64,000 bases of DNA from HGW-17 sp964516435 (GTDB taxonomy: Bacteria; Myxococcota_A; Polyangia; HGW-17). The first letter of the stretch is position 1. Every line of letters begins with the position of its first letter. The position numbers and the translations under genes were made by a program. A model generated the notes under the pieces. It saw only the letters and a list, made by a program, of their open reading frames with translations. It had not been told where the DNA came from and made no database searches. Below, piece by piece: positions 8,771 through 17,106 of this stretch. Location of the stretch: assembly GCA_964516435.1 (NCBI GenBank), contig CAZEZP010000095.1, positions 3,591 through 67,590 of the forward strand. Direction: 5' to 3'.

Positions 8771-10222
8771 ATGCTGTATCTGGAATTCCTGTTTCCCCTT
8801 GGACGCTATCATGCCACGCCATGGGGGCGTCACGTGAATGAAGGCGTCGTCGAATGGCCGCCTTCGCCATTCCGCATCGCACGGGCCATCGCCGCACTGG
8901 CATGGGTGCGACGCTCGAACTGGACTGCAAAGCAGATCGAAAACGTGCTCAAGATTTTCGAGCTTCCCCCGGTATTCGCCCTGCCGCCAGCTACCACCAG
9001 CCACATCCGGGCATACCTGAGCCAGAACACAAAAAACGTCAAAGACAAGACAAAGATTTTCGACGCATTCGTGGTAATGGAACCGCTGTCCTCCATTTAT
9101 GCGGGCTATGAGGCCAGCGTGGATGAGCCAACAAAACGGGACCTGGCAGAATTGCTGGAGGAAATGAACTATCTGGGGCGGTCGGAATCCTGGGTACAGG
9201 CCCGTCTGCTGGACACACTGCCCGAAGGAACCGTTTTCAATTGTGCACCCAATGAAGGGGGAGAACCCGCACGCGGGCAGGAAATCTTCGAAGTGGCCGG
9301 TGTACGGCCGGAGCACGAGTACCAGAAATGCCAGCAGAAACCCAGGAAAGGCAAAGGAAAGGTTTCGGGTTGGATGGAAGCCCTCTGCATGGATACCGGC
9401 CAGTGGATTGACGAAGGCTGGAACGAGCATCCCTGCATCAAGCCCATTTCCTATCTGCGTCCAGCTTTTTCCCGGGTGCCACAAAAAAATCCTTCACTGG
9501 GAATGGGAGGGCGATTCTCCATTGCCCGTTTTGCCCTGGATTCCACCGTCCTTCCACAAGTCACGGAAGCCATTGCCGTAGCCGAACGGGTCAGGGTCAA
9601 ATTGATGGGAATCGACCGCAGGATGAACAACGGCAACGGAACCCTGATATCGCCGCAGTTTTCTGGAAAGAAAAACGGAAAGCCCGATGAGGGACATGAA
9701 CACGCCTACATCCTGCCTTTGGATGAGGACGGTGATGGAAGGCTGGACCATGTGCTTATCCGCTCACGTAATCCTTTTGGAAACGAAGAACTGCGGGTGC
9801 TGGACCGATGCACAGGTTTCTGGCAACAAGGTGGGCGACCGGACGTGCACATGCTGCTCGTGGGACTTCTGCAGGAACTTCCGCTTTCTTCCCGAAAATG
9901 GGTTTCCCATACGCCTTTTGTTACCCGCCGGCACTGGCGGGAGGGAAGAGGCACGATGGAAGACTGGCTGGCATCGGAAATCCGCAAGGAATGTGTCTTC
10001 CACGGCCTTCCGGAACCCGTGGAAATCCGGATTCACCCAGACAGGCAGCCACAACCTTTGGCCCATCCCTATTTCTGGGTAGAATTCCTGCGTTCCCGGA
10101 AAAATGAAAAACCCCTGCGCGGACATGGATTCACTTTGCTCTTTGATCAGGATGTCAGAGGTCCATTCGCGCTGGGCGCACTGGCCCATTTTGGCCTGGG
10201 TACGTTTGTTCCCGCCCCCTGA
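8771..10222 (+). CDS. csb2: Type I-G Cascade subunit Csb2 (Cas5-Cas6 fusion, GSU0054-like)
   Basis: Encodes 483 aa, starting three bases after csb1. The N-terminus (YLEFLFPLGRYHATPWGRHVNEG) is the RAMP/Cas5-like half. The C-terminal half contains PLDEDGDGRLDHVLIRSR and ends with a Gly-rich stretch (ALGALAHFGLGTFVP), as in Cas6-type RAMP proteins. Csb2 is regarded as a Cas5 fused to Cas6, so it would cap the Cascade and process crRNA; this explains why no separate cas6 is present. It is the last gene of the cas operon. Confidence 0.88.
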   Translation: MLYLEFLFPLGRYHATPWGRHVNEGVVEWPPSPFRIARAIAALAWVRRSNWTAKQIENVLKIFELPPVFALPPATTSHIRAYLSQNTKNVKDKTKIFDAFVVMEPLSSIYAGYEASVDEPTKRDLAELLEEMNYLGRSESWVQARLLDTLPEGTVFNCAPNEGGEPARGQEIFEVAGVRPEHEYQKCQQKPRKGKGKVSGWMEALCMDTGQWIDEGWNEHPCIKPISYLRPAFSRVPQKNPSLGMGGRFSIARFALDSTVLPQVTEAIAVAERVRVKLMGIDRRMNNGNGTLISPQFSGKKNGKPDEGHEHAYILPLDEDGDGRLDHVLIRSRNPFGNEELRVLDRCTGFWQQGGRPDVHMLLVGLLQELPLSSRKWVSHTPFVTRRHWREGRGTMEDWLASEIRKECVFHGLPEPVEIRIHPDRQPQPLAHPYFWVEFLRSRKNEKPLRGHGFTLLFDQDVRGPFALGALAHFGLGTFVPAP

Positions 10223-10598
10223 TTCCCCCTGTACTCCCATCGCAGGACAGAAATAATTTCCAGTTTTTAATCCTTTGAAGATTTGGGCGATGGGGCATTC
10301 CCGGAACAAAAGCACACACATTCCAGGATGAGGTCCCCGTTCCCGCGGGCCTGAAACCCGATGCAGGGGCGGGAGGTGTCGTCCTCAGCTTGATAGCGCA
10401 TTCGCGCTGCAGGACCTCGTAGAAACGCGCGGGGGACGGCGTTTCGTCCCGGAGGGAGACCGGACGCAGGGCCACGGCGAAATCGCCCGGCGTGAGGCGT
10501 TCGAGACGGCGCAGGCAGTGACCCTCTGGAATCCGATGCGGGGCTTCATCCGTGTCTGGTCATCCAGGCACTCTCGCGATGACATCCCGCCCTTCCCT
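10223..10598. other. Intergenic region containing a duplicated gene end
   Basis: About 375 bp between csb2 and the convergent AAA ATPase gene. The first 130 bp hold nothing recognisable; the rest contains a decayed second copy of the 3' end of the ATPase gene (10358-10513) and a short third echo near 10529-10545. No CRISPR repeats are present. Confidence 0.6.
10358..10513 (-). pseudogene. Duplicated fragment of the 3' end of the downstream AAA ATPase gene
   Basis: These 156 bases match 10606-10762 at about 93 percent with one single-base indel. On the minus strand the fragment reads like the last 50 residues of the ATPase (SLRDETPSPARFYEVLQREC), but the indel shifts the frame near the end. 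It is either a tandem duplication or the remnant of a second paralogous ATPase gene. Confidence 0.85.
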
Positions 10599-12788
10599 CT
10601 AGAATCCGATGCGGGGGCGGGAGGTGTCGTCCTCGCGCTTGAGGGCGCATTCGCGCTGCAGGACCTCGTAGAAACGCGCGGGGGACGGCGTTTCGTCCCA
10701 GAGTGAGACCTGGCGCAGGGCCACGGCGAAATCGCCCGGCGTGAGGCGTTCGAGACGGCGCACGCGGGGAAGTTGGCAAACGACAGCTTCCGGAAGTTCA
10801 CCCGCGGCATTCCCATCCAGCACCCCGGCCGAACGCAGGAAGGCGAGAAACATCGCTTCGCGCTGGTCGGGACGCAGGTAGTCGAAGCGAACCTTGAAAT
10901 CGAAACGGCGCAGGGTGGCCGGGTCCAGGCGCTCCATCAGGTTGGTGGTGCAGATGAAGATGCCGTCGAAGGATTCCATGCGGGTGAGGAACTCGTTGGT
11001 CCGGGTCAGTTCCCACGAGCGCTCGGCCAGGCGGCGGTCGTAGAGGAATCCGTCGGCCTCGTCGAGCAGCAGCACGGCCCGCTGGCGGTCGGCTTCCTCG
11101 AACATGGCGGCGATGTTCTTCTCGGTTTCGCCCACGTACATGTTCAGCAGGTCCGAGGCCCGGCGCACGACCAGGGGCAGCCCCAGTTCCCGCGCCAGAT
11201 GGCGTCCGAAGGCGCTCTTGCCGGTGCCGGAGGGCCCGTAGAAGCAGAAGGTGCCCCGCGCCCGGCGGCGCAGCGCTTCCACCAGCCGCGCGGGATCCAC
11301 GTCGGTGTTGAGAAAGCGCAGGTCGTAGCCCTGCGGGTCCGCCTCGCGCGGGGGCAGCGTCTGGCCGAACAGCCTGGCGCTGCGCACCAGGGCGCCTTCC
11401 ACGATCGCCCGGGTCTCGTCGGGCGGCTGGCCGTCGACGGCATGGGCCAGACGGGCCGCCTGCTCCAGTTGCGCGGGCGAGAGGGAATCGCAGGCGGCGA
11501 TGCGGTTCACCCAGGCGTCGTCGGAAACCAGATCCCCCAGGTGCCGGCGCACGATGCGCGCGCGCACAGGCAGCGGCGGCACGGGAAAATGCAGGCTGTC
11601 GCTGAAGCGGCGCAGGAACGCCGGGTCGATTTCAGCATGATTGCTCACCCAGAGCGCCGGCGTGGAATTGTTCTCCAGCAGGCGGTTGACCCAGGCCTTT
11701 CCGGGAAGGGGCCGGCGCCGCACCTGCCCGAACACGCGCATGGGCATGTCGTCGGGCGGCGGGAATGCCTCGTCGGCCTCGTCGAAGAGCAGCAGCGAGC
11801 CGGGCATGCCAGAGAGAATCCGCTGACAGGCGTTGTAGGCGCCCATCCGCTTGCCCCCGATGAGGGGATCCCCGTCCTGGTCCTCGTAGGCCACCTCGTA
11901 CAGCTTCACGCCCAGTTCATGCGCCAGCGCCTTGCAGAACTCGGTCTTGCCGGTTCCCGGCGGGCCGTGCAGCAGCACATTCACGCCCGGCAGGCGCCGG
12001 TCGATGGCCGCACGCAGGTAGTCGCACAGCCAGCGGGCCACCTGCGCCAGGTGGGGGAAATCGTCCAGGCGCAGGCGGGCCTCGGTCGTGGGCACCAGAA
12101 AGATCCCGATGATGTCGCCCTCTTCGATGCCATAGCGCATGAGCACCTCGTTGAGGCGCGAGAGCAGGCCCAGACGGTAGCCATTCCCCAGGAAATCCCG
12201 CGATTCGAGTTCCAGGATGCCGGTGATGCGCAGCGGCGCCTCGGGATGCAGCGCCTGCAGCACGCCGTCGCGCGGCGCATTCGTGGCGACGGCGATGGCC
12301 TGGGCCAGAAGTTCCGCGGTTTCGAAACCACCAGTGTTGTTCAGGAAGTCCCGGAATCCCGAAAAGTTGCTTGATACCAGCGCGAAGCGCAGCACGGCCC
12401 GGTCCGCTTCGCCCAGGCTCATGCACTGGCCCAGCACCTCCACGCTGCGCAGCAGGGGGAGGTCCGGCGGCAGTTCGATGCGCTCGAGTTCCTCCAGGCG
12501 CTTCTGCAGCAGGCGCCTCCAGCGCCGTTCGCCCCATTTCGCCAGTTTCGCCTGGTCGAACACCACATCGCCATCCTCGTCCTTCGTCATCGGCAGGTCG
12601 ATGCCGGTGAGCGCCAGGAACCCCTCGTCGAGCATCAGATGGTTCAGGCCGAAACTGCTGCGCAGGAGCCGGAACCAGCCGAAATGCAGGCACATGCGCA
12701 GCAGGTAGATGGCGGGGATAGCATTGGCGATCTGCTTGTTCTCCGGTTGAAACCCCAGACGACTGCGTTTCGTGGATGACCTGGGCAT
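10599..12788 (-). CDS. Double AAA-domain ATPase
   Basis: Encodes 729 aa with GGAGG just before the ATG. An N-terminal helical region (1-260) of unknown fold precedes two AAA modules. The first has Walker A GPPGTGKT (275-282), Walker B LLLFDEADE (DEAD at 336-339) and an Arg finger-like FLRRF. The second has GPSGTGKS (518-525), LLLDEADGF (DEAD at 575-578), the sensor FICTTNLMERLD and the second Arg stretch ATLRRFD. Both sites look competent for ATP hydrolysis. Such proteins remodel other proteins, but the substrate is unknown and no obvious partner lies beside it. The gene end is duplicated downstream. It converges on the cas operon, so it is not part of it. Confidence 0.85.
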   Translation of the reverse strand: MPRSSTKRSRLGFQPENKQIANAIPAIYLLRMCLHFGWFRLLRSSFGLNHLMLDEGFLALTGIDLPMTKDEDGDVVFDQAKLAKWGERRWRRLLQKRLEELERIELPPDLPLLRSVEVLGQCMSLGEADRAVLRFALVSSNFSGFRDFLNNTGGFETAELLAQAIAVATNAPRDGVLQALHPEAPLRITGILELESRDFLGNGYRLGLLSRLNEVLMRYGIEEGDIIGIFLVPTTEARLRLDDFPHLAQVARWLCDYLRAAIDRRLPGVNVLLHGPPGTGKTEFCKALAHELGVKLYEVAYEDQDGDPLIGGKRMGAYNACQRILSGMPGSLLLFDEADEAFPPPDDMPMRVFGQVRRRPLPGKAWVNRLLENNSTPALWVSNHAEIDPAFLRRFSDSLHFPVPPLPVRARIVRRHLGDLVSDDAWVNRIAACDSLSPAQLEQAARLAHAVDGQPPDETRAIVEGALVRSARLFGQTLPPREADPQGYDLRFLNTDVDPARLVEALRRRARGTFCFYGPSGTGKSAFGRHLARELGLPLVVRRASDLLNMYVGETEKNIAAMFEEADRQRAVLLLDEADGFLYDRRLAERSWELTRTNEFLTRMESFDGIFICTTNLMERLDPATLRRFDFKVRFDYLRPDQREAMFLAFLRSAGVLDGNAAGELPEAVVCQLPRVRRLERLTPGDFAVALRQVSLWDETPSPARFYEVLQRECALKREDDTSRPRIGF
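10606..10762. repeat. Second copy of the duplicated ATPase gene end (direct repeat)
   Basis: Direct repeat partner of 10358-10513, offset by 248-249 bp; this copy lies inside the intact ATPase coding sequence. Differences are about nine substitutions plus one indel. Confidence 0.85.
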
Positions 12789-13047
12789 TGCTGCCTCCCC
12801 GGAAAGCGCCGCGGAAAAAGTTCAATCAGGGACACATTGGGCCCGGCGCTCCCGGAAAAAGGACGGCGGCAAAGGCGTTTTCTGACGGGAATGGCCATGC
12901 AGGCAAGGTGTGCGTGAACGGGCGCACGGCCAATATCGCTGCGGCGGCAATCCAGCAGGACCGTTGATTCCGCGCGTGAAAGAACGCACGGCTTCCTTTT
13001 CGATGCAGAGGCGGAAAATACCAGGCGGCGAACCGATAAAAAGTGCC

Positions 13048-15723
13048 CTATTCCTCGATGGGGGCGAAGCGGGACTGGAAGAAGCGCAGGCGCGAGGGCT
13101 CATAGACGAACTTGAGCCCCTTGATCTCGTGGCGGCGCTGGTACAGGCGGATGACGCCCTCGGCCACGGCCTTCATGTGGTCGTTGGTGTACACGCGGCG
13201 CGGGATGGTCAGGCGCACCAGTTCGAGCGCCGGGCGGTAGTTCTTGCCATCGGGGGCGCGGCCCTTGGACACGTTGCCGCGCTCCATCGCGCGCACGCCG
13301 GTCTCGATGTAAATCTCGGCCGCCAGGCGCTGGGCGGGATATTCGTCCTGGTCCACGTGGGGCAGGAAACGCTTGACGTCGATGAAGATGGCGTGCGAGC
13401 CGGGAGGCACCACGATGGGCACGCCGGCGTCCAGCAGCAGGCGGCCCAGGTACTCGGTCTGCTTGACGCGGGAGTGGATGTAGCGATCGTCCACCATTTC
13501 CTCGAGGCCGCGCGCGATGGCCGCGAGATCCGCGATCGCCAGGCCGCCGTCGAAGACGGAGCCCTCGCAGTAGCGCAGCATCTCCTCGGACTTGCGCGCC
13601 CACTCCTCGTTGTCGCGGTAGGCCAGAAGGCCGCCGATGTTGATGAGGAAGTCCTTCTTGCCGGACACCGTGCAGCCGTCGCCGTGGGACATCATCTCGC
13701 GCAGGATGTCGCGGATCCGGATGTTGCGGTAGCGCGGATCCTTCTGCTGGATCATGAAGGCGTTCTCCACGCAGCGGGTGGCGTCGAACATCACCGGAAT
13801 CTTGTGCTGGCGGCAGTAGGCGTAGGTCTCCTTGATGTTGTCCATGGAGCAGGGCTGGCCGCCGGCCATGTTCACGGAGAATTCGTAGGAGATGTAAGCG
13901 ATTCTGTCGGCGCCGTGCTGTTTGACGAGGGCGTCGAGCTTGGCGATGTCCACGTTGCCCTTCCAGATGAACTCGCTTTCGGGGTTGTGGGCCTCGTCGC
14001 AGATCACGTCCACGAACACGCCGCCGGCCATCTCCTGGTGGAGCTTGGTGGTGGTGAAGTACATGTTGCCCGGCACGAACTGGCCCGGCTTGATCATCAC
14101 CTGGCTCATGATGTGCTCGGCCGCGCGGCCCTGGTGGGTGGGCAGGATGTACTGGTAGCCGAAGAGATCGCGCAGCGTGGCCACGAGGCGCTTGTATTCG
14201 GAGGAGCACGCCGCGGTGGCGCGGGTGGCGTCATAGGCCGCCCACTGGTCCGTGCTCATGGCCGAGGTGCCGGAGTCGGTGAGGAAATCGATGGTGACGT
14301 CGGCCGAGCGCAGCAGGAAGGTGTTGTAGCCGGCTTCCTTCATGGCGCGGAGGCGTTCCTCGCGCGAAAGACCGCCCACCTTCTCGATGGTGTGGATGAG
14401 ATACGGCATGCAGGTGAACTCATAGGTCTCGAGGTTGGGAAACACCCCGCGGAACTCGAGTTGATCGCGCCAGCGACCGCCACGCACGAGTTCCAGTTGC
14501 CGGATGCGGTCGCGCTGCCTGTATACGGACACGAGCGCCTCGGCAATCTGGTCGAGTTGGTCGTTGGTGAGCGCGAGCCGCGGAATCTGCACGGGCAGGA
14601 GATTGTCGCGGCCCACCAGGCCGGTGGCGGCGCAGCGCATGCCGCAGGCGAGGTAGATCGCGCACGAGAGCGCCTCGTGCCGGTACTCCTGGATGTGGGG
14701 GACGAAGGCATCGACCTTGAGGTAGGCGCCGTCGCAGCCGCGTTCCACGGGCAGCCCCGCGTCGAGCAGTTTCTGGGTGAAGCGCTCCACCTGGAACATC
14801 AGCCACTGCACGGAGGGCTCCTCGATCATCTCGCGCAGGCCGCGGGCGAAGGTCTCCATGGTGCGCCCGGCCATGCCGCCGTAGGTGTGCAGCCCCTCGT
14901 AGACCACGACCTCGTTCATGAACTTCTCGTAGTCGTCGGGGTTGTCGGCCGCGATGAAGCCGCCGATGTTGCATCGGGCGTCCTGCGCGGCATCCATGAG
15001 CAGGATGTTGGCGCACAGGGCGATGTCCTTGACGATGTCGGCGATGCGCCGGTTCTCCTGGCCGGATTCGTGCTTCTGGATGTACCAGGCGTTCTCCACG
15101 GCGCGGGAGACGTCGAGCACCAGTTTGCGGCCGCTGGCCTGCACGAGCTTGCGCACGGCCTTGAGGTTGGCAAGCGAGAAGGGATGCTGGCCGTCGGCGA
15201 ACGCCTGCATGCCCACGAGTGGAATGTTCGCGTGAGTCTTGAGCAGTTGCTCGAGTTTCGCCAGGTCCGCGTTGCCAGTGAAGACTTTTTCCTGATGATC
15301 GCGGATGTCAGGCATCTCGACGCCGCGGGGCTCCATGGTGTCCACGCGGGTGCGCCCGTTGGAGGGGACGCTGCTGCCGGACGGAATCAGCGTGGCCGCC
15401 AGCAGTTTGATGCTTCCCAGGATGTTGTGGGACGGCGTCACGTAGTGGAACCCGAACACGTCCTGGATGGCCGCCACCAGCCGCTCGAAGTTGATGGCCC
15501 CGGCATAGGCCTCGTCGCCGAGCAACTGGCCCGCCAACTGCTCCTGGCTCACCGCCGAGGTGCCCTGCGAGAACATGTCGAAGTTGACCTGATCCTGCGT
15601 GAGGTTGAGCACGTTGAACTTCGCGTCCACGAGGTGGCGCTTGCGCTCTTCCAGCGTGGGGAAGTTGAGCAGCCGGATGGTCTTGATCTTGTGCGGTTCG
15701 TGAATGGGAACTTGACGGCTCAT
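13048..15723 (-). CDS. Head-to-tail fusion of two tyrosine phenol-lyase-like PLP domains, with reciprocally degraded active sites
   Basis: Encodes 891 aa, twice the usual 455-470 aa of tyrosine phenol-lyase (TPL) and tryptophanase. The C-half (about 430-891) keeps the PLP-binding set: PTHQGR (528-533), NMYFTTT (553-559), NMAGGQP, DATR (647-650), SGKKDFLINIGG with the Schiff-base Lys at K690, and VRLTIPRR (836-843). It has lost the Tyr-bearing GDEAYAG box (ATRATAA, 499-505) and the YEGxxSYGGLAGR loop (718 onward). The N-half (1-430) is the mirror image: GDEAYAG (Y73) and YEGLHTYGGMAGR (275 onward) are kept, while the Lys site reads MDAAQDARCNIGG and PTHQGR is PSHNIL. In TPL the Tyr and the loop reach the active site of the partner subunit. 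T557 and R815 match the TPL-type residues (Thr124, Arg381), favouring beta-elimination of tyrosine over tryptophan. One working composite site per chain is the inference. Confidence 0.9.
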   Translation of the reverse strand: MSRQVPIHEPHKIKTIRLLNFPTLEERKRHLVDAKFNVLNLTQDQVNFDMFSQGTSAVSQEQLAGQLLGDEAYAGAINFERLVAAIQDVFGFHYVTPSHNILGSIKLLAATLIPSGSSVPSNGRTRVDTMEPRGVEMPDIRDHQEKVFTGNADLAKLEQLLKTHANIPLVGMQAFADGQHPFSLANLKAVRKLVQASGRKLVLDVSRAVENAWYIQKHESGQENRRIADIVKDIALCANILLMDAAQDARCNIGGFIAADNPDDYEKFMNEVVVYEGLHTYGGMAGRTMETFARGLREMIEEPSVQWLMFQVERFTQKLLDAGLPVERGCDGAYLKVDAFVPHIQEYRHEALSCAIYLACGMRCAATGLVGRDNLLPVQIPRLALTNDQLDQIAEALVSVYRQRDRIRQLELVRGGRWRDQLEFRGVFPNLETYEFTCMPYLIHTIEKVGGLSREERLRAMKEAGYNTFLLRSADVTIDFLTDSGTSAMSTDQWAAYDATRATAACSSEYKRLVATLRDLFGYQYILPTHQGRAAEHIMSQVMIKPGQFVPGNMYFTTTKLHQEMAGGVFVDVICDEAHNPESEFIWKGNVDIAKLDALVKQHGADRIAYISYEFSVNMAGGQPCSMDNIKETYAYCRQHKIPVMFDATRCVENAFMIQQKDPRYRNIRIRDILREMMSHGDGCTVSGKKDFLINIGGLLAYRDNEEWARKSEEMLRYCEGSVFDGGLAIADLAAIARGLEEMVDDRYIHSRVKQTEYLGRLLLDAGVPIVVPPGSHAIFIDVKRFLPHVDQDEYPAQRLAAEIYIETGVRAMERGNVSKGRAPDGKNYRPALELVRLTIPRRVYTNDHMKAVAEGVIRLYQRRHEIKGLKFVYEPSRLRFFQSRFAPIEE

Positions 15724-15857
15724 CGCATACTCCTTGGAAACGGGTGAAGGATTCGGGCCCCTGCCCGGAGCGAAACCGCAGCTACCATAACGAGGCGCTT
15801 TCGGGAAGTCAACAATCGGACACGGGAGGGAAAGCAGGGAACTGCATTATTTTTTTC

Positions 15858-15886
15858 TTGACTTAGAAAAAGTCATAGTTTACATA
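15858..15886 (+). promoter_or_regulatory. Sigma70-type promoter of the LVIVD-repeat lipoprotein gene
   Basis: TTGACT (15858-15863) and TACATA (15881-15886) are separated by exactly 17 bp, about 50 nt before the start codon, in an AT-rich segment. Confidence 0.65.
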
Positions 15887-15934
15887 CCTTGTTACCCCAT
15901 TGAAGGGAAATACAGTGTGGAAAGGAGCAACAAC

Positions 15935-16969
15935 ATGAAAACAGAAAAGTCTATCCGGGTTTTATTGGCCATTCTGACAATTGGATTCATCGCCTGCACA
16001 TCGGAAGAATCCACAAACAATGGGAACAACGGGAACAACGGAAACCTTGGTGAAATCGTAGGGACTTTGTCTCTCGATTATGCCACGGATGTCGCCGTCG
16101 CAGGCAGTCACGCATTCGTTGCATGCAAGAGCCGTGGCGTAGCGGTCGTCGACATTTCCAATGTCCAGAGCCCCACACTCGTGACGACGCTGGCCACCCA
16201 TGGCGAATCACGGGAACTTTTCATCGCCAACAACAAGTTGTACGTTGCCGATTTTACTGGTGGCATCACCGTGTTCGACATAGCGAATCCGGCGGCTCCA
16301 ACGGAACTGGACAATTATGAAGCCACCGGTGAGCATGTGAACGATGTATTTGCAACCGCGCAAAACATTTATGAGGCCGGCGGCGAAGCCAACGACGGTT
16401 TGCTTGTCATCCGGGATGCCTCAGGCAACCAACTCGGCACCTATATCAATAACGATGGCACAGAGGAAGACCGCGGTTTTTCGGCCGTATGGGTGGATGG
16501 CAACTATGCCTATGCCGGCACCAACGGTGGATGGTTGCACATCATCGATGTTTCCAATCCGGCTTCGCCTGCGAACGTCGCCACTTACTACAATCAGGGC
16601 ACTGCCGGTCATGAGCCCTGGATTCTGGATGTCGCCGTCTCCAGCGGAAAAGCCTATCTGGCAGACTGGGGTGCCGGCCTGATTGCTTTGGACGTTTCCA
16701 ATCCGGCTAGTCCCCAGGAACTGGGCGTCTTCACCGCTGCAGAGGATGGCCCCAACTTCTATGACGTGATACTGGATGGCAACAAAGCCTATACGGCCAA
16801 CGGCTGGGGTGGCATGGCAGTCGTAGATGTTTCCAATCCAGCCAGCATGACGCTTGCGCTGACCACCAATCCCAGTTCTTCTTCCTACCAGGGGATTGCC
16901 CTGTACAACAATTATGCCGTCATTGCAGATAATGGGGTGCAGCAACTGGTCATCGTAAAAGTTAAATAA
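15935..16969 (+). CDS. LVIVD-repeat beta-propeller lipoprotein
   Basis: Encodes 344 aa. The start MKTEKSIRV at 15935 has AAAGGAG seven bases upstream and yields a lipoprotein signal peptide with lipobox GFIAC (Cys 21); the upstream in-frame ATG at 15917 has no such site. After an Asn/Gly-rich linker come five to six repeats ending in patterns such as GVAVVDISN, GLIALDVSN and GMAVVDVSNPAS, typical of LVIVD repeats that form a beta-propeller. These are surface-exposed proteins of unknown, probably binding, function in delta-proteobacteria and others. Single-gene unit, with its own promoter. Confidence 0.85.
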   Translation: MKTEKSIRVLLAILTIGFIACTSEESTNNGNNGNNGNLGEIVGTLSLDYATDVAVAGSHAFVACKSRGVAVVDISNVQSPTLVTTLATHGESRELFIANNKLYVADFTGGITVFDIANPAAPTELDNYEATGEHVNDVFATAQNIYEAGGEANDGLLVIRDASGNQLGTYINNDGTEEDRGFSAVWVDGNYAYAGTNGGWLHIIDVSNPASPANVATYYNQGTAGHEPWILDVAVSSGKAYLADWGAGLIALDVSNPASPQELGVFTAAEDGPNFYDVILDGNKAYTANGWGGMAVVDVSNPASMTLALTTNPSSSSYQGIALYNNYAVIADNGVQQLVIVKVK

Positions 16970-17106
16970 AATAATAAGTTTCCCCCCTTCCTCTTCTCCC
17001 CTCTTGAGTTTGCGATATCACTCAAAAAAAATATCTCTTATGAAAAAGCCAAATGCCATGGAAAAGCCATTTCCTGGCCCCACATGGTTGGCCCCACATG
17101 CAAAGA

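Noticed and set aside
10599..12788. The double AAA ATPase as a Cas accessory gene
   Set aside because: It is convergent with the cas operon, has no Cas-linked domain and stands behind its own start signals.
13048..15723. The TPL fusion as an assembly or frameshift artefact of two normal genes
   Set aside because: The frame is continuous, the halves are strongly diverged and each lacks essential motifs, which separate intact genes would not.
12910..15747. A 945-aa plus-strand open frame
   Set aside because: It is antisense to the TPL fusion gene, with His/Gly/Val/Ala-rich sequence typical of shadow frames in GC-rich DNA and no recognisable domain.
16995..17050. Intrinsic terminator after the LVIVD lipoprotein gene
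   Set aside because: TTGAGT and ACTCAA can pair, but an A-run follows instead of a T-run, so it does not fit a terminator for the plus strand.
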